Source: Trichinella spiralis (lineage: Eukaryota; Nematoda; Enoplea; Trichinellida; Trichinellidae). From it: DNA of 64,000 nucleotides. The notes under the pieces were generated by a model that made no database searches, was not told the DNA's origin, and worked only from the letters and a program-made list of their open reading frames with translations. Of this stretch, positions 35,510 to 48,100 are shown one piece after another. Made by a program: the position numbers and the translations under genes. The DNA lies in contig CM012953.1 of assembly GCA_000181795.3 (NCBI GenBank), positions 2,163,826 to 2,227,825 of the forward strand. The letters are read 5' to 3'. Position 1 is the first letter of the stretch; each line of letters opens with the position of its first letter.

Positions 35510-37844
35510 TCATTTTAAGTGATTTGCAAAACACATATAATAATGTATGCCATTTGACATTGCTAAATATTAATAAGTCTAGTTAGAATTTCTGGAATAT
35601 ACCTTTTTCAAATGAACTTAAAGCAATTTTCTACAAAATTAATAAAGAAAAGTAAGATTCATTTACTGTATTGTTTGCTATTTTGCATTTATAATAAAAG
35701 CGGAATGTGTTTGCTTCACTTTAATTATGTTTATGCTGCACTATATTTTTACTTTTGATGAAACATTTCGGCGTTTTCAGCAAGTTTTGTTTGCAGTGTT
35801 AAATCATCATTGCCATTTGTTTTACAGAAGCAATTAATGTTCAATTTAAAATTGTTGTTTGATCACTTTATGGCAAACTCGATTTATAATAATTGATAGA
35901 CATCACTGCTTAAAAGTAATAACTTGGAAAATAAGATCTTAAAGTAAGTTTTAACAAAAAATGAGAACACGTATTTAACTTCTTTAACGTATTCAGCTTT
36001 CCTCGCTTCAATATTCGCTTCCAAGAAAGGGGATGAATGCCCTCACTGTTGATATACGTTGCTCTATGAGTGTTGTCGCGTACAGAGTTACTTTCTTTCC
36101 TTGTCTACCCCACTAAGACCTTTGCGACTAACTTTCTCACATGTCTTCTGGACGACCAAAACGTTTTATTAGCGAATGCTTTGAATGATTGTTACTGCTT
36201 CCATTTGACTACTATATAGTAACTTTTTTTGAAAATGTTTTTATTTTTGTATACTTTTTCTGCTTTATTGCAAAAATATTTGTTAAATATATTAGTTTAA
36301 AATATAATTCAATAACAAACACTTTTGCGTAAATGGCATAAACATCGCTACTTACATATTATATACATGCAAATTTATATCGCCTGATTACTAATGTAAC
36401 TTTTCTAAATGACATAATTTTCCTTTTTTTATTCAATTAAAACGGTATCTAGTTTTTTGAAGAGTTAATTTATTAAAAGAGTTAGTTAATCATTCCGTGT
36501 TAATATGCACATGTCATATCCAATAAAAATATCATTAATAAACTTTGTCAAATAATCATTAAAATTTATGAACTAAAATTTTTTTAATTTATTTTTTTAA
36601 TTTGAAATCTGAGTACAAAAAATTAACTAATTATTTTAATTTCATTACGCTAAAAGTGTTTATCTGGAATATGTACAGTACGGTACTGTTTTATTCACAA
36701 GTGAATCTTCACAAATGACATTATATGAAACTTACGCATCAGAGAACTTTTCTTTTGATTACCCATAATTCATAATGTAAAATTTATTATAACTCACTGA
36801 CTGGCAATTGTTTATCACTTAATAGAAGCAGAGTGAAACGCTTCGAATCAATTTCACGTTGATTCTTGGCATCATTTTATCAAACCAATAAATTTGTTTG
36901 CAATTGCATAAGATGATAACAGGAAATAAAAGTTAACATTTTAAAATATTTATAAATAATTTGATCAACTGAATTTTGTTTCTAAGCAAAAATAATAAGA
37001 GATGAGTATTCTAGATTATATCAATCATTGTTGACATGATTTTAAGCTTTTTTTAAGCAAGAAATAAAAATTACTTTTATCAACAATTATTTACAATTAT
37101 TGCGTTTAAGAAAACAGTTTTTAATACAATTAAACAGCTATAATGTAAATAAACAAATGTCCAACTCACCTTTGTGACGATGATTGAAGTGAACAAAAAA
37201 TTTAATTAAGCAAGCTTTACTAAAAATAAAATAAAATCATCTGCTAATAAGCCGCATTATTCATTAATTGATTACTTTTAAGATAAAAAAAATCGTTCAT
37301 TTTAGAAAGCATCATATATAAAAGATAGCTTTTTACAAAAATTACATTAGCTTTATATATTTTTTTAATTTTATAATACTGCTGTTTTAGATTAGCTGTC
37401 AATGGTTACGGCAGCTTTTTAAAGTTAAATACGTCATTTGTTATCATAATTTTCCATGGAATTTGACATCAGCATCTTTGTACAAGGAAATGAACTTTCG
37501 AAAAATAAATTCACAATCTTTGATTTTATTACTTTTGAACTTTGATGTTTGAATGAGCTTTTTATGAGAGGTATGCAATTAACCTTCTTCCGGAAATTTT
37601 ATTTTTTTGTAAAATTTTTGTAAAATATTTATTATTTTTAATATGTTTAGAATATGTAAATGCCTAGAATTGTTTAGAAGCAACAGAATATTGTTAAAGT
37701 TATATGATATGATTGTAAAAATTAAAATGGACAAATGCAAAGCATTCATGATAAAAAAAACTGAATGAATTTTTAAAATAATACGTAAAAACACGATGAA
37801 CACTTGTTTCTGTAAATTACTTTAGAAGATTTTTTCTTATCTAG

Positions 37845-37950
37845 CATTTCATCTTTCTGTCTTAAATTACCGAAGAAGCATATTGATCAGTTTAACGTTG
37901 CTGTTCATGCTAAGTCTAATGAATTCGCTTCAGCTAATGGTATTAAAGAG
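37845..37950 (+). CDS. Possible upstream RIM-BP exon (uncertain)
   Basis: Less AT-biased stretch between a ttatctag acceptor and a gtaagt donor. One frame is open for 35 codons (including LPKKHIDQFNVAVHAKSNEF) and ends in phase 0, as needed to join the exon at 45136. A second frame is also open, so coding status is unproven. Confidence 0.25.
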
Positions 37951-39615
37951 GTAAGTAAATCTTGTTTATGCTTGGAAGGTATTTATTGGCAAGTCTCCCA
38001 TTTATAACTTTTCAAGGATTCGATTTATATTACCTGTATTATGAACATCTGCTTTGCGAATAGTTGTTGGCTCAATTTCACACTTTACATAAATGTTCGG
38101 TGAATCGTCTATGGTTTTTACATGCGTTGTTGTAAGATTTATAGGTGTTGTCATTATTAAAACATTATCATAACATTGCGTTTATTTTTTTATTTCGAAA
38201 GTTAAGCATTTTAAAATGAATAAAATATAACTTTATAAAAAATGTTTATTCATGTATGCATATGTGCGTACATTTATTAAATATTTAATTTTCATTTTCC
38301 TCATTTGTTCGTCATAATTAAAAATCTTTTGACCTTTAGTTTTACAAAATGAATACAAAAAATTTATTGACAATTCTTCACGCTGTTCGATTTTTAGGAA
38401 TAAAAGAGATTGCATAAAATGTGAAACATTTGTTTCATTTTATTTTCAATTTAAACAAGCTAATTTTATTTTCTATGCATGTAATTAAACATATTCAATT
38501 TTATAAATTTTAGCAATTTTAAGTTAATTTATCAATTGCGCTAATAAGTTTTATATTATCAATAAATGATGGTGAATAAAAGCAAAGTAAAGGGACTGAT
38601 ATCAACAGTAATTAGCATCTTCAGGGAGATTTTTCATTGTATTCATATTTATAATTATTTAATATCTATGATTACAAAAGTAAAGATATGTTTTATAATT
38701 GAAGCCTATTTTAATTAAAATTATTTCATTTTTAATTTATCAGTGACAATAATTATACTGACAAATTTGATTTAACAGTATTAATTTTTATTGAACATAA
38801 TTTATACTAACTGAAATTATATGATTCTATATAGCAAAATATATGTCATGTACATGACGTTTCTTTTTTAATACTTTTTGAGTGGTTTTAAAGTTATAAG
38901 CTTTTGTTAAATAAAGCTAATTTACATTTCAGAATTAAGATTATTACTAAAACTATTTTACTATCATTTTTTAAAATATTTAATTTTCATTTTGTTGAAC
39001 ACTGTCATTATAAAATATTTATTTTGTAAATTTTATAATAAAATTATTAAAGTAAAGCGGTTGTTTTGTTTCCAGTTTTGTAAAATACATCTTAGTTATG
39101 CATGCATATATATACATACATACATACATATATTGCATAATTAGTTATAAATTAATGAAAGTTTATTAAAAAGTCAATGTTGTGTAATGATGCAGTTTAG
39201 CTAACGACAGACTTTTTGCATTATGATATAAACTAATTATTACGATGCCGAGCTCGAATTTTAAAAAATGTTTTCAAAGCATTTTAACATAATTTCATTT
39301 CATACTAATGAAACAAAAAAAATATCTAGTGACTTTACACAAATACTAATTGAGACTATTATTTAAATTGTATTTTGTTAACAATCTTCTAAAATTAATT
39401 TTCTCATAGAAATTAAAAGCAACAATAAGGATGATGAGTTGCAATAGTATAAAACAATTACACAAATAAGTCATCTTTTTAATGTTTACTTTCAAAATTA
39501 ACATAATAAAATAAAGCACTTGAGAAAACCAGTGAGTTGTGCTGCTATTTATTATTATGCATTGCTTATAGCGGAATGAAGACCATTTTTGCGGATTCAC
39601 AGTACAATAAAAAAT

Positions 39616-39693
39616 ATGGAAAGCACATTTTTGGAAATGTACAGTCTTCTAGAAAAACTGAAGTTACAAAATCAATGTTTCGACTATGATCAG
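39616..39693 (+). CDS. Possible first coding exon of RIM-BP (uncertain)
   Basis: ATG-initiated 26-codon frame (MESTFLEMYSLLEKLKLQNQ, then CFDYDQ) with coiled-coil character, ending at a gtaaaa donor in phase 0. It is compatible with the coiled-coil exon at 45136. Splice context is only moderate. Confidence 0.3.
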
Positions 39694-40879
39694 GTAAAAA
39701 AGATTGCTTTTTACAAAATTTTTGAGCTTAAATTTCATAACCAAAAATACAAAAATTCATTAAAAAAATACAACCAAAAATATTATCGTTTTCTTTTTGT
39801 TTGACTCATTTGATCGTTTGTGACTTTTCTTTTATCGATGATCGTCCACATTTTTAGCATTAATATTTTAAATGTATTAACTAATCAATGGACAGTCGTC
39901 TTTTGTTAAATAACTGACTTTTACTACCAGGTGAAGTTAAGTTAAAAGACATTCTACGATTGTTCATCCTTTTGTAGTATTTCAATTCCATCTATATATA
40001 AGTAAGTATATTACATTATCAGCCATATTACATATTTTGCAACAGTTCTACAAATTTAAATTAATTAAATCTATATTCACGTTTTATGCAGTAGAAATTT
40101 TGAATGTTCAATGAAACATTATATGGATGTGTGGTTAGAGTTGGTGTTCGGCTTTGTGAAAACGTTTTTGAAATTGTAAACTTCAAATTGCTTTTCTCTG
40201 CTTTGAAGCTTTATTCATCTGTGTGCACACTAATTCAGTCGCTGAAAAGAATTGAAAATTGACATTTTCCCTAAAATCTATAGCTTGATTAATTTTTTTC
40301 AATGCTTATTATTTCAATTTAACAAAAAAAATTTTTTCACTTATTGACTCCTATCAGCTTAATTGTACGTTGAAAAGCAATTCAACAAAGTTTTATTATT
40401 ATCTTCTTATTTCAAATTGCATATATTATACAGAAGTATGATTCGTCTTATATTTTCCAAATAACTAAGAACTGTAATAATTTTTAATTAGGATCATTTT
40501 TAAAGCATAAAGATCGTTTTTCTTCTTCATTATTCATCTTTTAATAATTAATGACAAGAAGATGATATGAAAAATAATTTGAAATTTCTTTTTCTTTTTT
40601 TTTCAAATATGAACAATATTTTCATGTTCAAAATTGACACAATAGTACTTTGTCGACCGCTTTGGATGTTGTTGTTAGCCAAAAATGCTCCGTTCAATTA
40701 GCTGTTTGAATTTAATCAATAACGTTTATGCATTCAGAACTTTTAAAATCTTTGTTGCCGATTGCGGTGCACTGGTTGGTTTTTCCTTATAGTTATGTCT
40801 GTAGGTGGTCAGCCAACAGGCTGAATTGCAATGTCATATATTGGTGTAAGGTTCCTGTTCTTTTTACACTATTATAAAA

Positions 40880-41400
40880 GCTAGCTGCATAAAAGAGAAA
40901 AAAAAAACACATACACATACACATATAGACAGATCTACATATATGTGTGTACAGACACATTGAGATTAAGTGCTATTGATTAACGCTGAACAGCTCTACC
41001 TACTACGGTTGAACACTTGAAATTCTTCTGAGCTATGGCCTGAAACGGGGTTTGGTCAAAACAAGTAAACCTCCTAAGCAACTTTTGCAGCCTTTCTTGC
41101 TCTCACTTCCTCACTGGCCGTTCATCCAGATGACCAAAGCATTGCTGGTGATTGAAAGCCAATAGAAGTGAAGCAGATCGATCGCTTCTGTTCTGAACGA
41201 ATTCAAATCGAATAAAATTCAATCGTTACTCGACAACATTCTTTCATTTCTGCTTTCAAACCGACCAGCAGCAATATGAACTAGAAGGATAAACAGCGTC
41301 ATCATCGTGGGCGTGGTTGCTTTCTGACTCACCAGCCTGATTATGATTCGCTTATTACCGACTGATTAAACAACTCTGAAACACTTTAATCATAGGTTTG
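40880..41400. other. GC-richer block in the RIM-BP 5' region
   Basis: About 500 bp less AT-rich than its surroundings, with no open frame. Contains a GC-box-like GGGCGTGG at about 41310. Could be a promoter, a non-coding exon or an enhancer. Confidence 0.3.
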
Positions 41401-44400
41401 TTCATTAGCATGCAATATTGAAAAGTTGAAAATTTGTTTAATTAAAGTTTAAAAAAAAATGCAACAACTACAACAACAACGACAACGATAATATTTGTCA
41501 TTTTTATTATTAATTTCTCTTTTCATTTTGTTTTATTATGAATAAACATTTTACACTTATAAAAATTTTTTAAATAAAATAATATTAAGAAACTAAAAAT
41601 AATTAATGAATATGATATATTCAGTATATAATTCGTGATTTATTTTTCATTTATATTATAACATTAAACGCATATGAAACAATTTATCACATCTTGATTG
41701 TTAAGGTGAATTGGAAATTAGCATTTTATTTTCAAATGAAATTTGTCAAAATTTAATTTCAAGTGAATTAGCTTGAATTTCATATTTTTTGTTTGCAATT
41801 ATGATTCTTGGAATATTATTTTTTGAAAAAAATTTCTACCTAAAATAGACTTCTTACAATTACAAGTGAACTTACTTTAATCAACAAAAAAGCAGTTTCT
41901 GCATAAATTATGAATGAATTTGATAGGTGAATTTTTGAAAAATTATCAATTATTAAATCTGCATTTTAAACAGCTTTTTCTCTTGCAGTCAATAGTAGTT
42001 TGTAGATTAATATTTTAAAAATGTTAAGTGAATGTCTTAAATAAAGTATAAAAATTTACAAAAGAAGAGTTTCAAAAAAAAACTATTAATTTTTATTTTG
42101 CTCGATTATTACTTTAAAAGTTTCAGTTACTGCCATTGAATTGGATTATTATTGTAATACTTTTAAAAATAATATTAATAATAATATTGTCTACATTTCT
42201 ACATTGCTGTTGTTTTTCAATTTTAATTTTCCATTTTTATGAATATCCGTATGAGTTGAATGCCAATCGCATTGTTGTACAAATATAATGAAAGTTGCTT
42301 TATCTTCCCAGATCGATTTCAATAGATCGACTAGACTGACATTCATAAAAATCCCCTCTCCTCCACAAAAAATGTCATCTGATTTTTTAACTTTCTCATT
42401 TCAAATTTAAATTATTGAAACGAGACTGTTTTCTTTCACATAAAACAATTGGTTGATGTTCTGAGACGTTTGAGGATAAAAAATGAGCAAAATTCATTTC
42501 CTCCTTGATAGCAGGGATTTTTTCAAAAACTCACCAAATTATCTGTGAACGATGAATGTTTTTTTCTCTTGTAAATAGCCATTTGAAGCTAGATTTTTTT
42601 TAATTACTAACCGCTGAAACAAAATTCAAGTGGAAATTATTTGGGCATAACTCGGGGTGAGGGAATTATAAATTAGTGTCTGATCGTTTATTGATTTCGT
42701 TTCAGTGGTTCAAATCGTTGGCGTCGAAGCGCTTTTCTTTTTCTCAGCTTCCTTCTTTCTCTCTTCTCCGTTTCTCTTCCAAGTCTTCTTCCAAGCCTAT
42801 ATTCGGTCAGTTATCTTTGTTGTATTTTCTGCTTTTTGGAATTTCACTTTAAAAAGCAGACGAAATATTATTCAGCTTCTCAATTGCATCATTTTTTCTG
42901 GTCTGAATGCATTACTACATCTGTGAAAGGTAAATGAACAAAAGCTCATTAAGGTCATTAGCTATTTATTTTAAAACCAAAAGTATGTTTGGTTAACTTA
43001 TTTCTTTTTGTGCGGTAAATATCATTTTATTATTTATTATATTGTTTGTTAAATTTTCTTCAGCCTTAGCCTGAAATGTTGTTAAGCTTCCTTTTCAATA
43101 GCTCGAATGAAGAAAAACTGAACTGAAATGGCAAGCTTTTGTTTTTTTCATATCGATTTATTTATTTAAATATTTTTTTAATATGAAAAATAGTTTTTTA
43201 AAAGTCTTCACTTTGAAAATTTCATCCTTTGCATTTTTCTTTCCACAAAACAAGGCAACAATAAAATCAATTTTAGGCCAATTTTAGTAAAAGAAAAATA
43301 TGATTGCACACAAATACTCCACTTACAAAACGGCTTTATCAATGTCATTTTCTTTTGAGTAGCTGAATTTCTACTAATTTATTACTATTATTTATTATTA
43401 TTATTATTCTCATATATTTTAAAATTTATCTTGAAAAAATAAATTGATACACTGATTTTTGTATTAAAATAATTTTTTTTATTACTTTATGATAAGTAAG
43501 CAACTATTTTGAGAATAATAACAACATCATATACTTCATATCTGACTATGTAAGGAATTTTCAGATTTTTTTATTACTGGAAATTTTGTATGCAGTGTAT
43601 TATTCTATTTACGTATTTATCTTTATGAATTTTATTTTCAAGTTTGCATTTGACTAAAGTAGTTAAAGTTTTACTATTGAGTGAGAATTGTAGCAAACTT
43701 GAATTAAATTCAAAACAGACAATCAGCATTCAACTGTTTTTACCTTAGTAATTTACCGTCAAGATCATTGGAATTTATTTAAAATAAAATTTGTTAATTT
43801 GTTTTAATATATTTTAAAGTGGTCTTTGAATAAGTTTAAAACTTCCTTTCTGATGTATTCAATATTTTATAAAAACCATTAAAATTCATTAAATTTTCTG
43901 ATTAAAAAACGAAAAACAGCTAAATTGTTTACGTAAAAAGGAGGAAGTTCATGACATTTTATTTTATTCATTCGTTATTATAGTTATTATACTTTCATAA
44001 TCGTATCAGAACTAATTGAACTAAATGATAATTTTTTCAAATTATTAAAATTTCAATATCCTTTAATAACATTTTACATTTATTCAGGCAGCAAACTCAA
44101 ATAGACAATTGTATTTTAATTTGAAGCTAAAATTATTTTATGCACATTTATGTAATTAATAATTTTTAATTTCACTGTTTTTGCTAAATTATTTTACAAT
44201 TATAAACAGATAAAAATTGTCTATAAAAATTTCAGTTTTTTCCTTAGAATAAACAATGTTTATGATTAGAATTTGCAAATAGTAAGCATTATCATTTCTT
44301 TTATTTTGAATGTTTCTGTTTGTTTATTGTATTATGAAATTGTTTTCAAACATTTATTTATTGACAAATACAATTCCACTTTGTGAGTATTAAATTTTAT

Positions 44401-45135
44401 AAAGTTATTATGAAAAGGCAATTTATTGGCAAAATCGATTAGCTGATGCTTTGAACAATTATTGTTCATACTGTTAAATTTGACGTGCTGATTTCAGAAC
44501 TTTCAAATTTTAAGAGTACACTTTTCATGAGTTTAAACAATGCTAATTTTAATTGAATTTAATATTAACATATTTTGTACTCTAAATAGATTTAAGAAAA
44601 TGTTGTTTCTTTTTCTATTCTCTCATTGTATATATAGATGCCATTCATGCTGTTAATTATTAATCATCGATAAAAATAATCCTACGGTGGTTCACTTATT
44701 GGATAAACTGCTTTTACATTTTTTAGCTTTTCGTTTCTTTCAACTTTTAAACATTTTCAAATAATTTCAATAATTTATTTTCAACATTCAGCATTCTCTT
44801 ACTAAGTAAGTCTGGAAATTATGCTTATTCACTTTTGATTATAAATTAGTAATGGAATCTTTTGAAAACCAACTACCAAAAAGCAATGCTTCACTTGAAT
44901 TTATAACAACTATTTTCATATTAAACATAATGCATTAAAATGTTGATAACGATTTTGCCTGTCCTATTAGTTTTGGAATATAATATTCCACATAATTAAT
45001 TCATATACAGTATTTAAAACAGTTTCATTGCCAAAAATTCTTTTCAAAAAAATAATTTTTCTATTGCCCATTTATCAAATGTTTCATCTTAAGAAAAGGA
45101 GAGAGGAATATTTTTTTTAAAAACATTTTTTTCAG

Positions 45136-48100
45136 AAAACTGTAAATAAGGATTGTTTGAATGCAACTGCGGTAGTGCGGCAACGTATAGGCCAAATCGA
45201 AGAAGAGCTGCTGTCATTGAAGCAGACACTTGAAATGCTCAATTGGGTTAGCTGATTTAATTATATTTTGCTTGCAATAATTCTTTTTTTTGTCAATGTT
45301 ATCACACTATGAATATGGACATAATGTGATAACAATGAAAAATATGGAAATTCATCGCTGAAACATTATTTTTCAGAGATCCGGTCCAGAATCGTCGAAC
45401 AAATTGGATCGTCAAGTTCAATTTGATGTTTCCAAATCGTCGGCCAATTCTGGATATCAGTGGTCAGGTGATGGTGGTGATGGTGCGCCGAACAGGCGAT
45501 GTCGAATGTTCAATTCTGAAGCACAAGAAAAAAAGATGAATCCGTTGAGTCGGCTAACTTTAAGTAAGCTTAATCTTGTTGTTCAATTTGGAAAAAATTC
45601 GGTCAATCCGTTTGCGTGTTTGGTTAATTGCATGCAAAGACAGTGACTAAATGCAACGCGTTAACGATCATCATTATCAGAATGTCATAGATCAATATAA
45701 GCAATTTTACATGTATTTTTTTTTGTTCTTTTTTGTTTTCAGTTCTTATTTTATTTTAATGATTTTTCAAATGAAATGAAAAGTATGCTTGGCTGTGCTG
45801 ATAATTTCAAACTCTGATTTCAAGCCCTTGCCGCCTTTCAATTTTTTTTTCTACAGCTTAACATTTCTGCTTTGCCCACGTTGTTCAACTGCACCGCTAT
45901 TAGTAGTGATGATTGTCGTTCGATTTGTTCGGATAGGAAAATTTGTGAAACGCCAAGCTGGCATGGTTGGTTCCGATGGGAAAATTTTCCTCTGCTCCTT
46001 TCATCTTTCTATTTGCCTCAGGATCGTTCATGCGCGGCAAACCTCCTCTGTTATTGCCAATAAATGGACAGCCGCTCGCCTTTAAGACCACTATATTTAG
46101 AGCTGTTTGTAGCGTAGATTTTTATTTATACGGCTTTGCAAAAGCGATTTCATTTTGTTCAAAAATTTTTATCGACATTTATCACGCATCATCTCAAGCA
46201 GTTTTGTCCATTCTGCCGAACGGGCAACTCTCTAATCGACCGGATATTTCAGTATAACATCAAAAACTGACATTATGCTTCAATGATAACGATAATTTAT
46301 TTCATTGCATAAATTTAAAAAATAACAAACAATATTTTTTCAAAAAGAAAAAAGAAAATCACAAAAAACAAAGTGAGAGCAGTTTGTACATGTAATGATG
46401 TAGTACGTGCATGTGCAAATAAATAATGCACATGACCATCGTCATGTTTTGCTTCATTTTCTTTACTTAATGTTATTATTAATTAATTTTTTTTATAGAA
46501 TCAATTTTGTGATGTTGTTTTCTTGAAGAAACTATAAATTTATAATGAATAACTTTAGTTTATAGTGATAATTCTTCATTTACTTCGCTCTGTGTGCTTT
46601 TCAAGTTTAAGTGCATATTACAGAATGCAAATTTGATTAGAAAATGTTCTCTCAAACAAGTAAATTTGATTTGTCAGCTGTCAAAAAGAACAGTTTATTT
46701 CAATTGAAATTCTCATTTGATTTCATTAATATCTAGCAGAAAGTGCTAAATTATTCTTAATCAAATGAATAACAATACATTTTACATTTGATTAGTTTTT
46801 TTCTCCATTTTGCTTTCTTTGATCAAAGAAATTTCAAAAATTGATGACATTGACAAAGTTCACATTTGATTATTTTGTTGCGCAAAATGATAAATCACTT
46901 TTACATGGATTTTGATTTGCATGTTTCACATTATTTAATTTTTTAACTTATCTAATCGACACTAGTGTTTGCTAGATTCAATATTTTCAGATCTTTCTTG
47001 ATATTTTAATTCAAATTAGCATGAATTTTTCAATTCGAACACTTTTCATTTTGTAAAGAATAAGAATAATTTATTTTTCTGAGATCAAAGTAGAAGATTT
47101 AGATTTAGACAAAAAAGGAATGTGCTCACAGGTTGAAATTAAAAAATGAAGCTTAAAAAAGAAAAAGAAAAACAAGTGAAGTAAATAATTCGAAGGAAGT
47201 AATAAATTGAACAAGGGCAAGCATCTCTGCCCCCGGTACTTGTATTCAATTACTCTGTTCAGCTGACGTCGAGCATTGATGATTATTGACTGCAAGTGTC
47301 AAAGCAAATTTTACTTGTAGATAGACAGAGGTGCGAACCGCGCATTTGCATTTCGTCATTAGCAATGTTTAAAGTGATTATTGAATATTAACATCCATTG
47401 TTATTTACGTTCTTGTGCATGGATCACGTTGATGGATTTTCAAGATAAATGACAATCCTGAGCTGCCAAAAATCATCTGTGAGCACATAAAGACAGGCAG
47501 AAATTATCAATTGTTCTACTTTCACCGTATTGCACTATTGTTTACTTTTAATTTATCAATATACAATTAATTTTTTGACAAAAACAAATGCTATAAATTG
47601 TGTTTTGGAGTAATTTTTAAATTTAAGAAATCCTTGAAACTTCAAATGAGAAGTAATTCCTTTTTTATCAGCTGAATTGTGACATGCAGGAGTAATTTTT
47701 AGATACACTTGATAGTCTTCACGGATAAGATTACTCTAAATAAATACTACTCTAAAGAATATTTCAGATTGTGTTACCGTTTGTTGTTGTTGTTGTTTAA
47801 TTTAAAAGATTTGAAAGGCGACTGGGATGTGCACTAAATATTACATGTGAAGAAATGGAAATCAAATCTGCGCCTAATTAGAGCCTAATTATAACAATAA
47901 TGCTTTCTTTGCAATGTGCAAATTATGAAAATTTTTACTATTTACTACACTTATCCTCTATTGTTGTTTTGAAAGAGTTTTTCTTTTTTAAAAGGTTCAT
48001 ATACTTTGAAATTGTCCCATTGTTGACCACAGTTCTTTTTGCCAAGCTGCTGACACGTTTTATTCCATTTTTAAAGTTCAATAAAGTTTCCATAATAGTT

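Larger units (their letters stand above)
35510..45135. other. Long AT-rich interval, probably 5' region and first introns of RIM-BP
   Basis: 9.6 kb without a confident gene. It holds two weak exon candidates (37845-37950, 39616-39693) and one GC-richer block (about 40880-41400). The rest is AT-rich with short microsatellites, such as CATA units near 39112. Confidence 0.5.

Noticed and set aside
42705-42926. 73-codon hydrophobic frame as a RIM-BP exon or small membrane protein
   Set aside because: Phe/Ser-rich translation of a pyrimidine-rich stretch, with no splice sites in phase.
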